From the NCBI GenBank assembly GCA_947584595.1, contig CANPWP010000003.1, forward strand, positions 1 to 64,000: a stretch of DNA of 64,000 nt, in the 5' to 3' direction. Of the stretch, positions 21,096 to 31,898 are shown one piece after another. This DNA comes from an uncultured Clostridia bacterium (lineage in GTDB: Bacteria; Bacillota; Clostridia; Oscillospirales; Acutalibacteraceae). The position numbers and the translations under genes are program-made. The notes beneath the pieces were generated by a model. The model searched no databases. It was not told where the DNA came from and was given only the letters and a program-made list of their open reading frames with translations. Position 1 is the first letter of the stretch, and each line of letters starts with the position of its first letter.

Positions 21096-21333
21096 TTTTC
21101 AATATTTTAAAATAAATTTAAAATTTTAAAATATTTAATTTCTCTCTTAGTTAAAATTTTCGTTTTGATATCTTTTTCTGAGAAAACGGCAACCCTTTTG
21201 TGGCTTTGCGATATTTCCACTTGCAGGGAAATTTCTCATAAGAGGGAGCCAATCAAGATGTCATAATAATTTGTGTTAAAAAGTATTTTTTAACTGTTTG
21301 AGCTGTCCTACAATTTTGTAAGACGGCTTCTTT

Positions 21334-22101
21334 TTAACTTGCGTTTTTAATTTCTAATCTCAGTCTGTCTGAAATCATAGCAATAAATTCGCTGTTAGTA
21401 GGCTTGCCTCTATCGTTATGGATAGTATATCCAAAGTAAGAGTTAAGCACCTCAACATCGCCTCTGTCCCATGCAACTTCAATAGCATGTCTTATTGCTC
21501 GTTCAACTCTTGAAGAAGTAGTGTTGTATTTTTTAGCAACAGAAGGATAGAGCTGTTTAGTAACAGCATTAATAATGTCAGGTTTTTCAATTGACATAAT
21601 AATCGAGTCTCTTAAATAATGGTAGCCCTTAATATGAGCAGGAACACCGATTTCATGCAAAATAGAAGTAACCTTAATTTCAAGACCAAAGCTGTCAAAA
21701 TGATTTACCGCATTATCATTTAGAACATTGCCGTTGACCATTTTTGTAAATCTATTGGCGAGTTGATTTACACTGTAAGGTTTTAAAACAAAGTAAGTTG
21801 CTCCGCAAGACATAACTTCTCTTTCAAGTACAGGACTGTGAAAAGAAGAAAATACAACAAACTTTGGCACTTTACAGTCTTGATTATTAATGGAATTCAT
21901 TACGCCGATAGCATCAAGGCGTGTCATAAATAAATCCATTAATACGATGTCAGGCTGTTCGGCGATAATTTTTTCGCACAAAGCTTCGCCGTCTCTTTGA
22001 CAGAAAATAGGAAGTATATTATTATTTTCCAAAACATCAAAATCGTCTTGAGAATAATCTACCGCATCTTCTGTAACAATAAGTTTGATTTTGTTAATCA
22101 T
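21334..22101 (-). CDS. spo0A: Sporulation transcription factor Spo0A
   Basis: Receiver [16 protein letters not shown]...YFVLKPY; DNA-binding domain [20 protein letters not shown]...[21 protein letters not shown]...[17 protein letters not shown]. Confidence 0.95.
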   Translation of the reverse strand: MINKIKLIVTEDAVDYSQDDFDVLENNNILPIFCQRDGEALCEKIIAEQPDIVLMDLFMTRLDAIGVMNSINNQDCKVPKFVVFSSFHSPVLEREVMSCGATYFVLKPYSVNQLANRFTKMVNGNVLNDNAVNHFDSFGLEIKVTSILHEIGVPAHIKGYHYLRDSIIMSIEKPDIINAVTKQLYPSVAKKYNTTSSRVERAIRHAIEVAWDRGDVEVLNSYFGYTIHNDRGKPTNSEFIAMISDRLRLEIKNAS

Positions 22102-22218
22102 TGTAAGATCCCCCACTTTTTTATTTATTGTAATCATATTACCACACAAAATTTAAATTGGCAATAGTTTCCGTAAAAATTTTTTTAAAAAATTGGAAAA
22201 TCTTGTTATTAAATCAAA

Positions 22219-23277
22219 TTATTTTGCATTTTCATACAATATATTGTGTTTTGCTTCAAAATTCGATTTCATATTCTCAACTATTACACAATACCCCTTA
22301 TTCGGCTCATTTACAAATACATGATTTATAACTCCTGCCAGCTTTCCGTCCTGAATAACGGGACTTCCGCTCATACCTTGAACAATCCCTCCTGTTTTGT
22401 CAAGAAGTTCTTTATCGGTAATTTCAATTACGAAGTTTTTGTTTGTTTTGTCGCTTGTGTCACCGATGCTTATAATTTGTGCGTCAAATTTCTGAACTCC
22501 GCTGTCGTCAATTGTAGTATAAAAAACAGCGCTTCCTGTTTTTAATTCATTTTTCTCAGCAATTTTAATTTTTTGTTTATCTGAGCTTATGCTGTTATAT
22601 TTTCCGCAAATTCCAAGTTCGGTGTTAAGACTTATATTCCCGATATTTTTATCAGTCAAATAACCGTTTAAAGTTCCTGCATTACCGCTTGTACTTTTCG
22701 ATATTCCGTTAATTTCAGCACTTACCACTTCTCCGCTTTCAAGGGGCATAAGCTCTTTTGTGTCTATATCACAAATTCCGTGGCCAAGTGCGGCATAGGT
22801 CATATTATTGCAGTCATAATATGATATTGTTCCTATACCGGCGCAACTGTCTCTTACCCATGCGCCTATTTTATATCTGTTGTCGTTGCAAAGTTTCGGA
22901 GTAACATCAATACAGGTTTCTTTTTCATCTCTTATAACCTTCAAGGATATTTTGTTTCCCTTTGAATTTTCAATAATTTTTTCAAATTGTTCATTACTTG
23001 ATATCTTCGTATTATTTGCCATAATAATATTGTCATTTACTCTCAGTCCTGACTTTATGGCAGGACATACTTTTTCACTTTCACAAATAAATTCTTCGAG
23101 TTTTACTATCAATGCGCCTTTGGTGAACATTTTTATACCGAATGCTTCACCGCCTAAATAAACATAATTGTTACTATTATTATCCGCAGCATAAGTGTAA
23201 GCAGTGCCTGCAAAAATAAGACTAAAGCAAATTAAAAACACAGCGGCAACTTTAGTGCATTTGTAAAAATTTCTCAA
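22219..23277 (-). CDS. spoIVB: SpoIVB peptidase (S55), PDZ domain
   Basis: YLGGEAFGIKMFTKGALIV, ALGHGICD, GIVQGMSGSPVIQDGKLAGVINHVF; adjacent to spo0A. Confidence 0.93.
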   Translation of the reverse strand: MRNFYKCTKVAAVFLICFSLIFAGTAYTYAADNNSNNYVYLGGEAFGIKMFTKGALIVKLEEFICESEKVCPAIKSGLRVNDNIIMANNTKISSNEQFEKIIENSKGNKISLKVIRDEKETCIDVTPKLCNDNRYKIGAWVRDSCAGIGTISYYDCNNMTYAALGHGICDIDTKELMPLESGEVVSAEINGISKSTSGNAGTLNGYLTDKNIGNISLNTELGICGKYNSISSDKQKIKIAEKNELKTGSAVFYTTIDDSGVQKFDAQIISIGDTSDKTNKNFVIEITDKELLDKTGGIVQGMSGSPVIQDGKLAGVINHVFVNEPNKGYCVIVENMKSNFEAKHNILYENAK

Positions 23278-23438
23278 AATTTCACCTTCTTTCTGTTGCC
23301 GCTATTATTTTGTGTTATAATGGTGTATAATAAAGTGGTAATTAAATTTGCCTGTTTAAATTTGTATTAACAATTTGATTTTTTAAGATAAAACGATTTC
23401 AAATGTTTTTATTTAACAAAGCTTCCAAGGAGGGTTTT

Positions 23439-25787
23439 ATGGATAGAGAAAAGATTTATTCGGCTTCGCTGACCGATAAACAAGTTATTGAACGAATAAA
23501 CAACGGTAAAGTAAACATTGATTCTTCTTTGCCTACAAAATCTGTAAAAAGAATATTCTATGATAACATAGTAACACTATTTAATATTATAAATGTAATT
23601 TTATTTGTGCTTTTAATAATTGTAGGCTCATATAAAAATTTGCTGTTTATGGGTGTTATAGTATGTAATACCGCAATTGGAATTTTTCAGGAAATTCGTT
23701 CAAAAAGATCGGTAGATAAACTTTCTATCCTTGTATCCAAAAAAGTTAAAGCAATTAGAAATAAAAAAGAAACGGAAATACCCATTGATGAAATTGTTTT
23801 AGACGATATTATTTACTTAAACCGTGGAAGTCAGGTGCCCTCTGACTGTATTATAATTTCAGGCTCAGTTTACGCAAACGAAAGCCTGCTTACAGGAGAA
23901 TCTGATACAATTTATAAATCAAAAGATGAACAGCTTTTTTCAGGGAGCTTTATATCTTCAGGCGAATGTTATGCAAGGGTAAATAAAGTAGGTGCAGATA
24001 ATTATGCATCAAAAATTCATTCACAAGCAAAATACATAAAAAAAATAAATTCCGAAATTATGAATACGCTTAAAAAAATTATAAAAGTATGTTCAATAGT
24101 AATTTTCCCTGTAGGAGTTGCATTATTCTGTGCAAAATATTTTTCTGACGGATTTTCAATGCAGGATTCGGTTGTAAGTACAGTCGGTGCAATGATAGGA
24201 ATGATTCCCGAAGGACTTGTGCTTTTAACAAGCTCTGTTTTGGCGGTTTCGGTAATTCGATTAACACGAAGTAAAGTGCTTGTACAGGAACTTTATTGTA
24301 TAGAAACTTTAGCCCGTGTAGATGTGCTTTGCCTTGATAAAACAGGGACGATTACTTGTGACGAAATGGAAGTTACAAAAGTTCACAGCTTTACAGAAAA
24401 TGAAGAGGAGATAAAACTTGCTTTAGGTTCAATCTCCAAAAGCACAAAGGACGATAATTCAACAATTCGTTCGATAAAGGAATACAGCAAAAATTTTAAT
24501 TCTTTAAAATCAAAAAATGTTATTTCTTTTTCATCCGATAAAAAATGGTCGGGTGCAGTTTTTGAAAATGGAATTTCTTATGTAATAGGTGCGGGCGAGT
24601 TTATATTTAAGGATAAAGTTAAGTATAAAAATGTTTTTGACGCCATTAATTCAATAAATGAGCCTGTAAGGATATTGTCACTTGCAAAAATAAATAGGGA
24701 AATTACGCCGGAAGATAATTTGGAAGGTGTTATTCCTTTAGGTTTAGTGCTTATAAAAGATAAAATTCGCAGTAACGCAAAAGAAACGATCGGCTACTTT
24801 ATAAAACAGGGTGTAAAGCTTAAAGTAATTTCAGGCGACGGTGTAAATACTGTTTCCAATATTGCAAGAGAAGCAGGCATTGATGGAGCAGATTCAGCAG
24901 TAGACGCAACAACCCTTACAACAGACGAAATGTTGTTAGATGCGGCAGAAAAATATAATGTTTTCGGCAGAGTAACTCCTCAGCAAAAGAAAATTCTTGT
25001 TAAAGCCTTACAGAAAAATGGACATACAGTAGCTATGACAGGCGACGGCGTAAATGATGTTCTGGCATTAAAAGAGGCTGATTGTTCGGTAGCAATGGCT
25101 TCAGGCAGTGATGCCGCAAGAAATGTAGCACAGCTCGTTTTGGTAAATAACGATTTTTCTTCAATGCCGAAGGTTGTAGCAGAGGGAAGAAGGTCAATTA
25201 ATAATATTCAGAGAAGTGCGTCACTGTTTTTAATAAAAACAGTTTATTCTATGGTTTTGGCAATTGCATTTATTTTTGTAAGCACACAATATCCGTTTGA
25301 GCCTATACAGCTTTCATTTGTAGGAGGTCTTACAATCGGACTTCCGTCTTTTGTGCTTGCGTTACAGCCAAACCATGACAGAATAAAAGGAAACTTTTTT
25401 GCAAATATTATTTCTCGGGCAATTCCCGGAGCATTTGTAATAATACTTAATATACTTGTGACAAACATTGCAGGACATTATATTGGTTTTAATGAAGAGA
25501 GCATTTCAACAATTGCAGTTTATTTAACAGCCTTTGTGGGACTATTAATGGTAATTCGCCTTTCAATTCCGTTTAATGCTTTGCGGACAGCTCTGGTTTC
25601 GGTGATTTTTATTTCGCTTATGGTAGGATTTATATTATTCCAAAACTTATTATCCTTAAGCGATCTAAATGTGATCGAGTGGGTATTTACCGCTGTCTCG
25701 GCTGTAATTTCATTTGTGATTTTTAATATGCTTTATTCAATTTTTACAAGCCGAACAGCTAAAAAATATATTGACGGAAACAACTAA
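23439..25787 (+). CDS. HAD-IC family P-type cation-transporting ATPase
   Basis: TGES, phosphorylation motif CLDKTGTIT, MTGDGVNDVLALKEAD; start at ATG 23439 after aaggaggg. Confidence 0.92.
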   Translation: MDREKIYSASLTDKQVIERINNGKVNIDSSLPTKSVKRIFYDNIVTLFNIINVILFVLLIIVGSYKNLLFMGVIVCNTAIGIFQEIRSKRSVDKLSILVSKKVKAIRNKKETEIPIDEIVLDDIIYLNRGSQVPSDCIIISGSVYANESLLTGESDTIYKSKDEQLFSGSFISSGECYARVNKVGADNYASKIHSQAKYIKKINSEIMNTLKKIIKVCSIVIFPVGVALFCAKYFSDGFSMQDSVVSTVGAMIGMIPEGLVLLTSSVLAVSVIRLTRSKVLVQELYCIETLARVDVLCLDKTGTITCDEMEVTKVHSFTENEEEIKLALGSISKSTKDDNSTIRSIKEYSKNFNSLKSKNVISFSSDKKWSGAVFENGISYVIGAGEFIFKDKVKYKNVFDAINSINEPVRILSLAKINREITPEDNLEGVIPLGLVLIKDKIRSNAKETIGYFIKQGVKLKVISGDGVNTVSNIAREAGIDGADSAVDATTLTTDEMLLDAAEKYNVFGRVTPQQKKILVKALQKNGHTVAMTGDGVNDVLALKEADCSVAMASGSDAARNVAQLVLVNNDFSSMPKVVAEGRRSINNIQRSASLFLIKTVYSMVLAIAFIFVSTQYPFEPIQLSFVGGLTIGLPSFVLALQPNHDRIKGNFFANIISRAIPGAFVIILNILVTNIAGHYIGFNEESISTIAVYLTAFVGLLMVIRLSIPFNALRTALVSVIFISLMVGFILFQNLLSLSDLNVIEWVFTAVSAVISFVIFNMLYSIFTSRTAKKYIDGNN

Positions 25788-25807
25788 TTTTATAAGAGAG
25801 GATTAAA

Positions 25808-26251
25808 ATGGAATATAAATATAATAAATCAAAAGGAAATGTAAAAGAATTTATAAATGATGAAATTAAATGCCATAAAAAATATGATATATATAATGAA
25901 ATAAAAGGCAAAATTGATGGAGATAAAGTGACATTATATGTAGAAAGTGACATACCCGCAACACTTAATACATATTTTAAAAATTATTTTGTGGGTATGT
26001 TGTCGGAATCAAATGGACAAACAGCATTAAAAGGCAGGTTTTCAATGAAGCTGTTTAAAATAATTTTACTTGTTATTTTGTTTCTTGCTTGTGCAGAGGT
26101 TATTATATATAATATTGCAGTAAATAATCCTCTTACAAATATAATCCCCGCAATAATAATTTTAGCGGCAGAAATAGGTCTTATGATTTTTCAGACATTA
26201 GCTTCTAAAAAAGAAAAAGATATTATAAATAAATTTTTAAGCAGTCTGTAA
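25808..26251 (+). CDS. Hypothetical membrane protein (two C-terminal TM helices)
   Basis: 147-aa ORF with RBS immediately downstream of the P-type ATPase. Confidence 0.6.
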   Translation: MEYKYNKSKGNVKEFINDEIKCHKKYDIYNEIKGKIDGDKVTLYVESDIPATLNTYFKNYFVGMLSESNGQTALKGRFSMKLFKIILLVILFLACAEVIIYNIAVNNPLTNIIPAIIILAAEIGLMIFQTLASKKEKDIINKFLSSL

Positions 26252-26386
26252 TTTTCATTAAAAATCAAAGCTTTATAGTTAAATTGGATTAGTTACTGAA
26301 TAACAACAGACTATGAAATAATATTGATTTTTTCGAAATATATGCTATAATTCTAATAAAGCATATAATTTGAAAGAACTGATTTT

Positions 26387-27727
26387 ATGAAAATCACTTT
26401 GCCTGATAATGTAAATATTATAATAAATACTCTGACTGAAAACGGTTTTGAAGCCTATATCGTAGGCGGTTGTGTCCGTGATAGTATATTAGGTTTAAAA
26501 CCGCAGGATTGGGATATTACAACAAATGCCTTGCCAAATGATATACTTTTATGCTTCAAGAATTATAAAACTATTGATACAGGAATAAAGCACGGAACGG
26601 TGGCAGTTGTAATAGGTAAAGATATCTACGAGATAACAACATATCGTATCGACGGAGAATATAAGGATAACCGACATCCTGAAAGCGTTAAATTCTCCAA
26701 TAAGTTGAAATATGATTTGGCAAGAAGAGATTTTACTGTAAATGCAATGGCATATAATCCGAAATTCGGATTAGTTGATTTATACGGCGGAATGTATGAC
26801 TTAAAATATAAAGTGATACGCTGTGTGGGAGAAGCTGATAAACGTTTTAAGGAAGATGCATTAAGAATTTTGCGTGCGTTGCGTTTTGCTTCTGTATATG
26901 ATTTTACAATTGAAGTAAATACATCAAATGCAATTTTGGAAAATGCAAATCTGTTGAATAATATTTCATGCGAGCGTATAAATACGGAATTTAATAAGTT
27001 GATTTGCGGCAATTCAGCCTCATTTATTTTAAACAGATATAGAAAAGTTATTAAAGTATTTATTCCGGAAATTGAGGTTATGTTTAATTTTGACCAGAAA
27101 ACTCCGCATCATAATAAAACTCTTTGGAAACATACTCTCAGCTCAATGTCACATATAGATAATGACTTGCTTTTAAGACTTACAATGTTTTTTCACGATA
27201 TCGGCAAGCCTCTTGCGCAAAAATATGATGAAGAAAAAGATATTTGCCATTATAAAGGTCATAATGTTTTCAGCTGTGCAATAGCTGAAAATGTAATGAA
27301 AAGGCTCAGATATTCAAACGAAATGATAAATAATACAAAGGAACTTATTTATTATCACGATGTTCGTTGCTCAGATAATAAAAAGCAAATAAAAAAAATC
27401 CTCTCAAAAATTGGAGAGGAAAAATTCAGATTGTTGTTAAAGGTTCAAAAAGCAGATATTTTGTCGCAGTCATTTTATCAGCGTGATAAAAAACTATCCA
27501 ATCTTGAATTGTGCAAGAAAACCTTTGAAAGAATTATAATAAATGAAGAATGTTTTTCGTTGAAGGACTTAGCAGTTAATGGAAGCGATTTAATTCATTT
27601 AGGTGTAACAAATGGAGAAGAAATCGGAAAGACATTAAATACATTGCTTTCTTTGGTGATAGACGAAAAAATTAAAAACGAAAAGCAAACATTGCTTGAT
27701 AAATCAAAAGACCTGAATAATTTTTAA
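26387..27727 (+). CDS. cca: CCA tRNA nucleotidyltransferase with HD domain
   Basis: YIVGGCVRDSILGLKPQDWDITTNA, RRDFTVNAMAY, ALRILRALRFA, HD motif FFHDIGKP. Confidence 0.93.
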   Translation: MKITLPDNVNIIINTLTENGFEAYIVGGCVRDSILGLKPQDWDITTNALPNDILLCFKNYKTIDTGIKHGTVAVVIGKDIYEITTYRIDGEYKDNRHPESVKFSNKLKYDLARRDFTVNAMAYNPKFGLVDLYGGMYDLKYKVIRCVGEADKRFKEDALRILRALRFASVYDFTIEVNTSNAILENANLLNNISCERINTEFNKLICGNSASFILNRYRKVIKVFIPEIEVMFNFDQKTPHHNKTLWKHTLSSMSHIDNDLLLRLTMFFHDIGKPLAQKYDEEKDICHYKGHNVFSCAIAENVMKRLRYSNEMINNTKELIYYHDVRCSDNKKQIKKILSKIGEEKFRLLLKVQKADILSQSFYQRDKKLSNLELCKKTFERIIINEECFSLKDLAVNGSDLIHLGVTNGEEIGKTLNTLLSLVIDEKIKNEKQTLLDKSKDLNNF

Positions 27728-27819
27728 ACATTATTTGAGGCAAAAACAAAAATAACGAAAATAGGGGCGGTTATACCGCCCCTTAACTATATATGTATTG
27801 ATGTGAATTTATTTGTAAA

Positions 27820-28992
27820 TTAAATTCTCGCAGCACCCGTTGCTTTTGCGGCTTCAATAACAGCTTTTGCAACTGCTTTTCCTGTTCTTTTGTCAAGTGC
27901 GTCAGGCAAAATATAATCGGGAGTAAGCTTGTCATCTTCAACAAGACTTGCAATAGCCTTAGAAGCGGCAACTTTCATTTGTTCATTAATTTCTTTTGCT
28001 CTGCAATCAAGAGCGCCCCTGAAAATTCCCGGGAAAGCAAGAACATTGTTGATTTGATTGGGAAAATCGCTTCTTCCTGTACCTACAACTGCTGCACCTG
28101 CTTTTTTAGCAAGGTCGGGCATAATTTCAGGAGTAGGATTAGCCATAGCAAAAATAATCGGTTTTTCCGCCATTGATTTAACCATTTCTTCAGATACAAC
28201 GCCGGGAGCGGAAACGCCCAGAAAAATATCTGCACCTTTCATTGCGTTAGAAAGCGTACCTGTAAGTTTTTCTCTGTTTGTAATAGTTGCCATATATGCT
28301 TTTTCGCCGCTTAATCTCTCGTCTCCCTCACAAAGGATCCCCTTACTGTCGCAAAGAGTAATATTTTTAGCTCCCATATTAAAAAGATGCTTTGCAATAG
28401 CGACGCCTGCTGAACCTGCACCGTTTAAAACGATTTTAACCTCGTCCATTTTCTTGTCAACAATTTTAAGTGCATTTATTAGACCTGCCGCAACAATAAC
28501 GGCAGTACCGTGCTGGTCATCGTGGAAAATAGGAATATCGCAGATTTTTTTTAATTTCTTTTCAATTTCAAAGCATCTGGGAGCGGCAATGTCCTCAAGA
28601 TTTATTCCGCCGAAACTACCGCTTATAAGATAAATTGTTCTTACTATTTCATCAACATCCTTGCTTCTTACACAAATAGGGAAAGCGTCAACATCACCGA
28701 ATTCTTTAAATAAGGCACATTTACCTTCCATAACAGGCATACCCGCCTCAGGACCGATATCGCCTAAACCGAGAACCGCAGTACCGTCTGTTACAACGGC
28801 AACAAGATTGTTTCTTCTTGTAAGAGAAAAAGATTTTTCATAATCCTTGTTAATTTCAAGACAAGGCTCTGCAACACCGGGAGTGTAAGCAAGAGATAAG
28901 TCCTCTGATGTATTAATAGGAACACGGGTAACAACTTCAATTTTACCGTTCCAATCGTAATGTCTTTTCAAAGATTCTTCTCTGTAATTCAT
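27820..28992 (-). CDS. NAD(P)-dependent malic enzyme
   Basis: [63 protein letters not shown]. Confidence 0.95.
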   Translation of the reverse strand: MNYREESLKRHYDWNGKIEVVTRVPINTSEDLSLAYTPGVAEPCLEINKDYEKSFSLTRRNNLVAVVTDGTAVLGLGDIGPEAGMPVMEGKCALFKEFGDVDAFPICVRSKDVDEIVRTIYLISGSFGGINLEDIAAPRCFEIEKKLKKICDIPIFHDDQHGTAVIVAAGLINALKIVDKKMDEVKIVLNGAGSAGVAIAKHLFNMGAKNITLCDSKGILCEGDERLSGEKAYMATITNREKLTGTLSNAMKGADIFLGVSAPGVVSEEMVKSMAEKPIIFAMANPTPEIMPDLAKKAGAAVVGTGRSDFPNQINNVLAFPGIFRGALDCRAKEINEQMKVAASKAIASLVEDDKLTPDYILPDALDKRTGKAVAKAVIEAAKATGAARI

Positions 28993-29205
28993 AGGTGCAA
29001 CTCCTTATTTTAAATATAATTGTCAAAACTTATAATATTATAAACTTATTTGTGATATTTTACAAGCATGAAAACGAATAATGTTTTGACAACGTGTAGG
29101 ATTACAATTGATGTGTTACAGTAAGGAAAAAAAGAGTAGCGAATAGAAAACCTCTGTGTTACAGTTAAGTTGTGAAACAAAAACAACAGGAGGGAACTAT
29201 TCGCT

Positions 29206-29775
29206 ATGAATACTGTAACATAAACAATGTACTTTAGGCAAGCATTAATTAAATATTCTCAGAAATATGGTGTAACTAAGGCGGCAATAAGATATAAAAC
29301 AAATAGACAATATGTTTACAGGTGGTTAAAAAGATATGACGCTACACTTCAGTCATTAGCTGACAAGTCCCACAGGCTAAACTATCATCCAAATCAACAT
29401 ACAGAAAAAGAGTAAATGCTTTTAAATTACCTATACATTGTATTCAAAATAATAATGGTATGGAATTTACAAAACGTCTGTGTGCGTCTGAAAAGTCTAC
29501 TGAAACCCTGTTTGAGGTTCGCCTAAAACATTATGGAATTGAGCATAAGATAATCAGACCTTATATCCAAGACATAACGGTAAGTTCGAGAGAAGTCACA
29601 GAAAGAATAATGAATATTTTTATGCTGCTCATAAGTTTTATTCATTTGATGATTTTAAAAAGCAACTTGCTGTACACAGCAGAGCATATAACAAATTCCC
29701 TATGCATACTTTAAATTGAAAATATCCTGCCGACTATAATAGTGATTTACTTATCGTAGCCATATTGACAGTATT
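29206..29775 (+). pseudogene. Decayed transposase (HTH plus integrase core; IS481/IS3-like)
   Basis: MNTVT*TMYFRQALIKYSQKYGVTKAAIRYKTNRQYVYRWLKRYDATLQSLADKSHR, then out-of-frame fragments IQNNNGMEFTKRL, FEVRLKHYGIEHKIIRPYIQ, KFYSFDDFKKQLAVHSRAYNKFPMHTLN. Confidence 0.75.
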
Positions 29776-29797
29776 TTAAATAAAAAACCAAAATTTC

Positions 29798-29846
29798 ATG
29801 ACTTTTAATCAAGGTGTCCGGAGTTCGAATCTCCGATGGGTCACCA
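29798..29846 (+). pseudogene. 3' fragment of a tRNA-Lys(TTT) gene
   Basis: gacttttaatcaaggtgtccggagttcgaatctccgatgggtcacca: anticodon loop cttttaa, T-arm cggag-ttcgaat-ctccg, acceptor 3' strand plus CCA; no D-arm or 5' acceptor strand upstream. Confidence 0.75.
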
Positions 29847-29850
29847 TACA

Positions 29851-29891
29851 GAGCGGATTATATAGCTTCTACAAAGCTACATAATCCGCTC
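29851..29891 (+). terminator. Long hairpin after the tRNA-Lys fragment (probably the original tRNA terminator)
   Basis: gagcggattatatagctt-ctac-aaagctacataatccgctc. Confidence 0.6.
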
Positions 29892-30045
29892 AGTATTATA
29901 TAATTTAGAAATTAGAAAGTTACGGTACACTGCTTTGCGGCGGCTGTACGAACCTACACGTTCTTTTTAATAACGGACTTTAATGCGGGTCTACAAACAG
30001 TTCGTCAGAATTATCTGATGTATTGAATTTTATTTGCAAAAGAGT

Positions 30046-30077
30046 AAGACCTGTCCCGGTCAAACAGAACAGGTCTT
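30046..30077. terminator. Hairpin, terminator-like
   Basis: aagacctgt-cccggtcaaacaga-acaggtctt. Confidence 0.45.
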
Positions 30078-30383
30078 GAGAAATTTATCAATATTCAAGT
30101 AAGATATAGTGCAACTATTAAAAAAACATGCCCATGAATATTTGTAGTCATTGCGGTGCTCATCAGGGATGAAATTTTGTGTATAGACAAGTCAATGAAA
30201 TGATTAGTTTTATGCAAAAAATTGATTTTATTGAATAACATTTTGCATATACTGTCCCTCGGAGGGACACAAAAATAATTTATAATGTAGGTTTTATAAT
30301 TTTGAAACACATCATTGACAAGCCTACATGAAACAAATATTGTTTTTGACAACGGAGTAAAATTGATATATTATATAATATAT

Positions 30384-30757
30384 GCGAGCAAATTGAACAG
30401 TTGCGGGCAAATGTCGAAAGGCATTGTCCGAGGAAAGTCCGAGCTCCACAGAGCAAAAATAACGGCTAACGGCCGCCGAGGGTGACCTCAGGGATAGTGC
30501 AACAGAAAATTACCGCCGATATATACTAAACTCCAATCAAAGTTTAGTATAAATCGGTAAGGATGGAAAGGCGAGGTAAGAGCTCACCGGAGTTAAGGAG
30601 ACTTAACTGCCGTGTAAACCCTATTTGGAGCAACACCGTGGTAGGACAAAAACGCTTGCTCGGCGTGTCCTTAGGAGGTGGCATTGAGCAGAGATGGCAA
30701 CATTCTGCCAAGATAGATGACTGTTCACGACAGAACTCGGCTTATAGATTTGGTCGC
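30384..30757 (+). ncRNA. rnpB: RNase P RNA (bacterial)
   Basis: gtccgaggaaagtccgagctcc near 5' end, agatagatgactgttcacgacagaactcggcttata near 3' end; P1 pairing gcgagcaaatt / gatttggtcgc. Confidence 0.95.
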
Positions 30758-30764
30758 AGATATA

Positions 30765-30797
30765 AAAGCACTTTGGTAATTCCAAGGTGCTTTTTTT
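30765..30797 (+). terminator. rnpB terminator
   Basis: aaagcactttggtaattccaaggtgcttttttt. Confidence 0.75.
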
Positions 30798-30987
30798 GTA
30801 AATATCAATACAGGTCACAATAAAAAATTATAAAAGTCCTGACAATGGGACATATTAAAATTTTACGAACAAATGTTCTAAAAACTATTGAAAAAGTGAA
30901 ATTTATCTGCTAAAATTAAATTACAAGGCTGAAGCCCCGCAGGCTTGTACGAAAAATTACAGCATTTTACAGGGAAGGAATGGTAAG

Positions 30988-31215
30988 ATGAATGATATAA
31001 AAACAGTAAGCTATTTTGATATGGCAGAGGAATATTTTAAATCAGCAGATAATTTGCAAAGATTAATAGAAAAATTAAAGTCTGATAAAGAACTTAAGGC
31101 AAAAAATCCGAAGGAATATAACTCAAATATTTCACAGGTGCGTGCAATTTATTCAGACTGTATGCAAACGGGAAATCTTTTGAAAGAAAGGGCAAAAAGG
31201 TACGAAATTGCGTAA
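30988..31215 (+). CDS. Hypothetical small protein
   Basis: 75 aa, clear RBS (gggaaggaatgg); overlaps downstream ORF by 8 nt. Confidence 0.6.
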   Translation: MNDIKTVSYFDMAEEYFKSADNLQRLIEKLKSDKELKAKNPKEYNSNISQVRAIYSDCMQTGNLLKERAKRYEIA

Positions 31216-31507
31216 TACTTTAGTTAATTTTAACGACGAAAATAAAGATTATCTTTATTATGAATTTTATAAGCAAAATCAGGGAAAAACCCATAATCCC
31301 AAAAAATCAATGCTGAAATTTATTGCAAAAAGTGCAGATATTACGCTTACTGAAAAACAAAAAATGTATTTTAACGAATTTTTTATAAACGGAAAAACAG
31401 TAAACCAAATTGCGATGAAATTTGGCAGAGATAAGTCGACGGTATCCCGCCAAATTACCAGAGTAAAGCAAAAGCTTAAATCACTTACACCGTTGTATTT
31501 TAATTAA
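31208..31507 (+). CDS. Sigma-70 region 4-like HTH protein
   Basis: LTEKQKMYFNEFFINGKTVNQIAMKFGRDKSTVSRQITRVKQKLKSL; TTG start. Confidence 0.65.
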   Translation: MRNTLVNFNDENKDYLYYEFYKQNQGKTHNPKKSMLKFIAKSADITLTEKQKMYFNEFFINGKTVNQIAMKFGRDKSTVSRQITRVKQKLKSLTPLYFN

Positions 31508-31590
31508 ACTACAATATTATTTGACAAAATTAAAAATAGACGTTATTGGAAATTTTATAAAAATTAAAATTTAAATTTCCTAAAATAAGT

Positions 31591-31622
31591 AAGACCGACT
31601 TGCAAAAGTAAGCCGGTCTTAT
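31591..31622. terminator. Bidirectional terminator
   Basis: aagaccgacttgcaaaagtaagccggtctt. Confidence 0.6.
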
Positions 31623-31632
31623 TATGTATCAG

Positions 31633-31836
31633 TTATAAAGCAAAATCTTCGGGTGAAAACTGCTGCAAAGCAGGTGAGGATTTAGGAACTCTTTTTAAAG
31701 GATTATATTCAAATTTTTTGCATTTTTCATTTATAATTTCCTTGTTTTTAGTGCAAACATAGGTTTTATTTTCAAATTTTGCAAGCTCACAGTATTCGCA
31801 GCTTGGTTTAATATTGTTGCCGAAAAGTTTTTTCAT
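31633..31836 (-). CDS. Small Cys-rich hypothetical protein
   Basis: 67 aa with four Cys: PSCEYCELAKFENKTYVCTKNKEIINEKCKKFEYNPLKR; RBS on minus strand (ggaggtgtaattatg). Confidence 0.7.
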   Translation of the reverse strand: MKKLFGNNIKPSCEYCELAKFENKTYVCTKNKEIINEKCKKFEYNPLKRVPKSSPALQQFSPEDFAL

Positions 31837-31898
31837 AATTACACCTCCGAATTTTTGTAATAATAATATTCTTGAATCTCAATATATAATATAGTAAT

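Noticed and set aside
28058-28633. 191-aa plus-strand ORF opposite malic enzyme
   Set aside because: Antisense shadow of a strongly conserved gene; low-complexity composition and no RBS.
30095-30352. 85-aa minus-strand ORF in the relic region
   Set aside because: No RBS or recognisable motif; lies in repeat-rich decayed DNA.
30563-30823. ORFs 30563-30823 (+) and 30621-30818 (-)
   Set aside because: They lie inside RNase P RNA and its terminator; not protein-coding.
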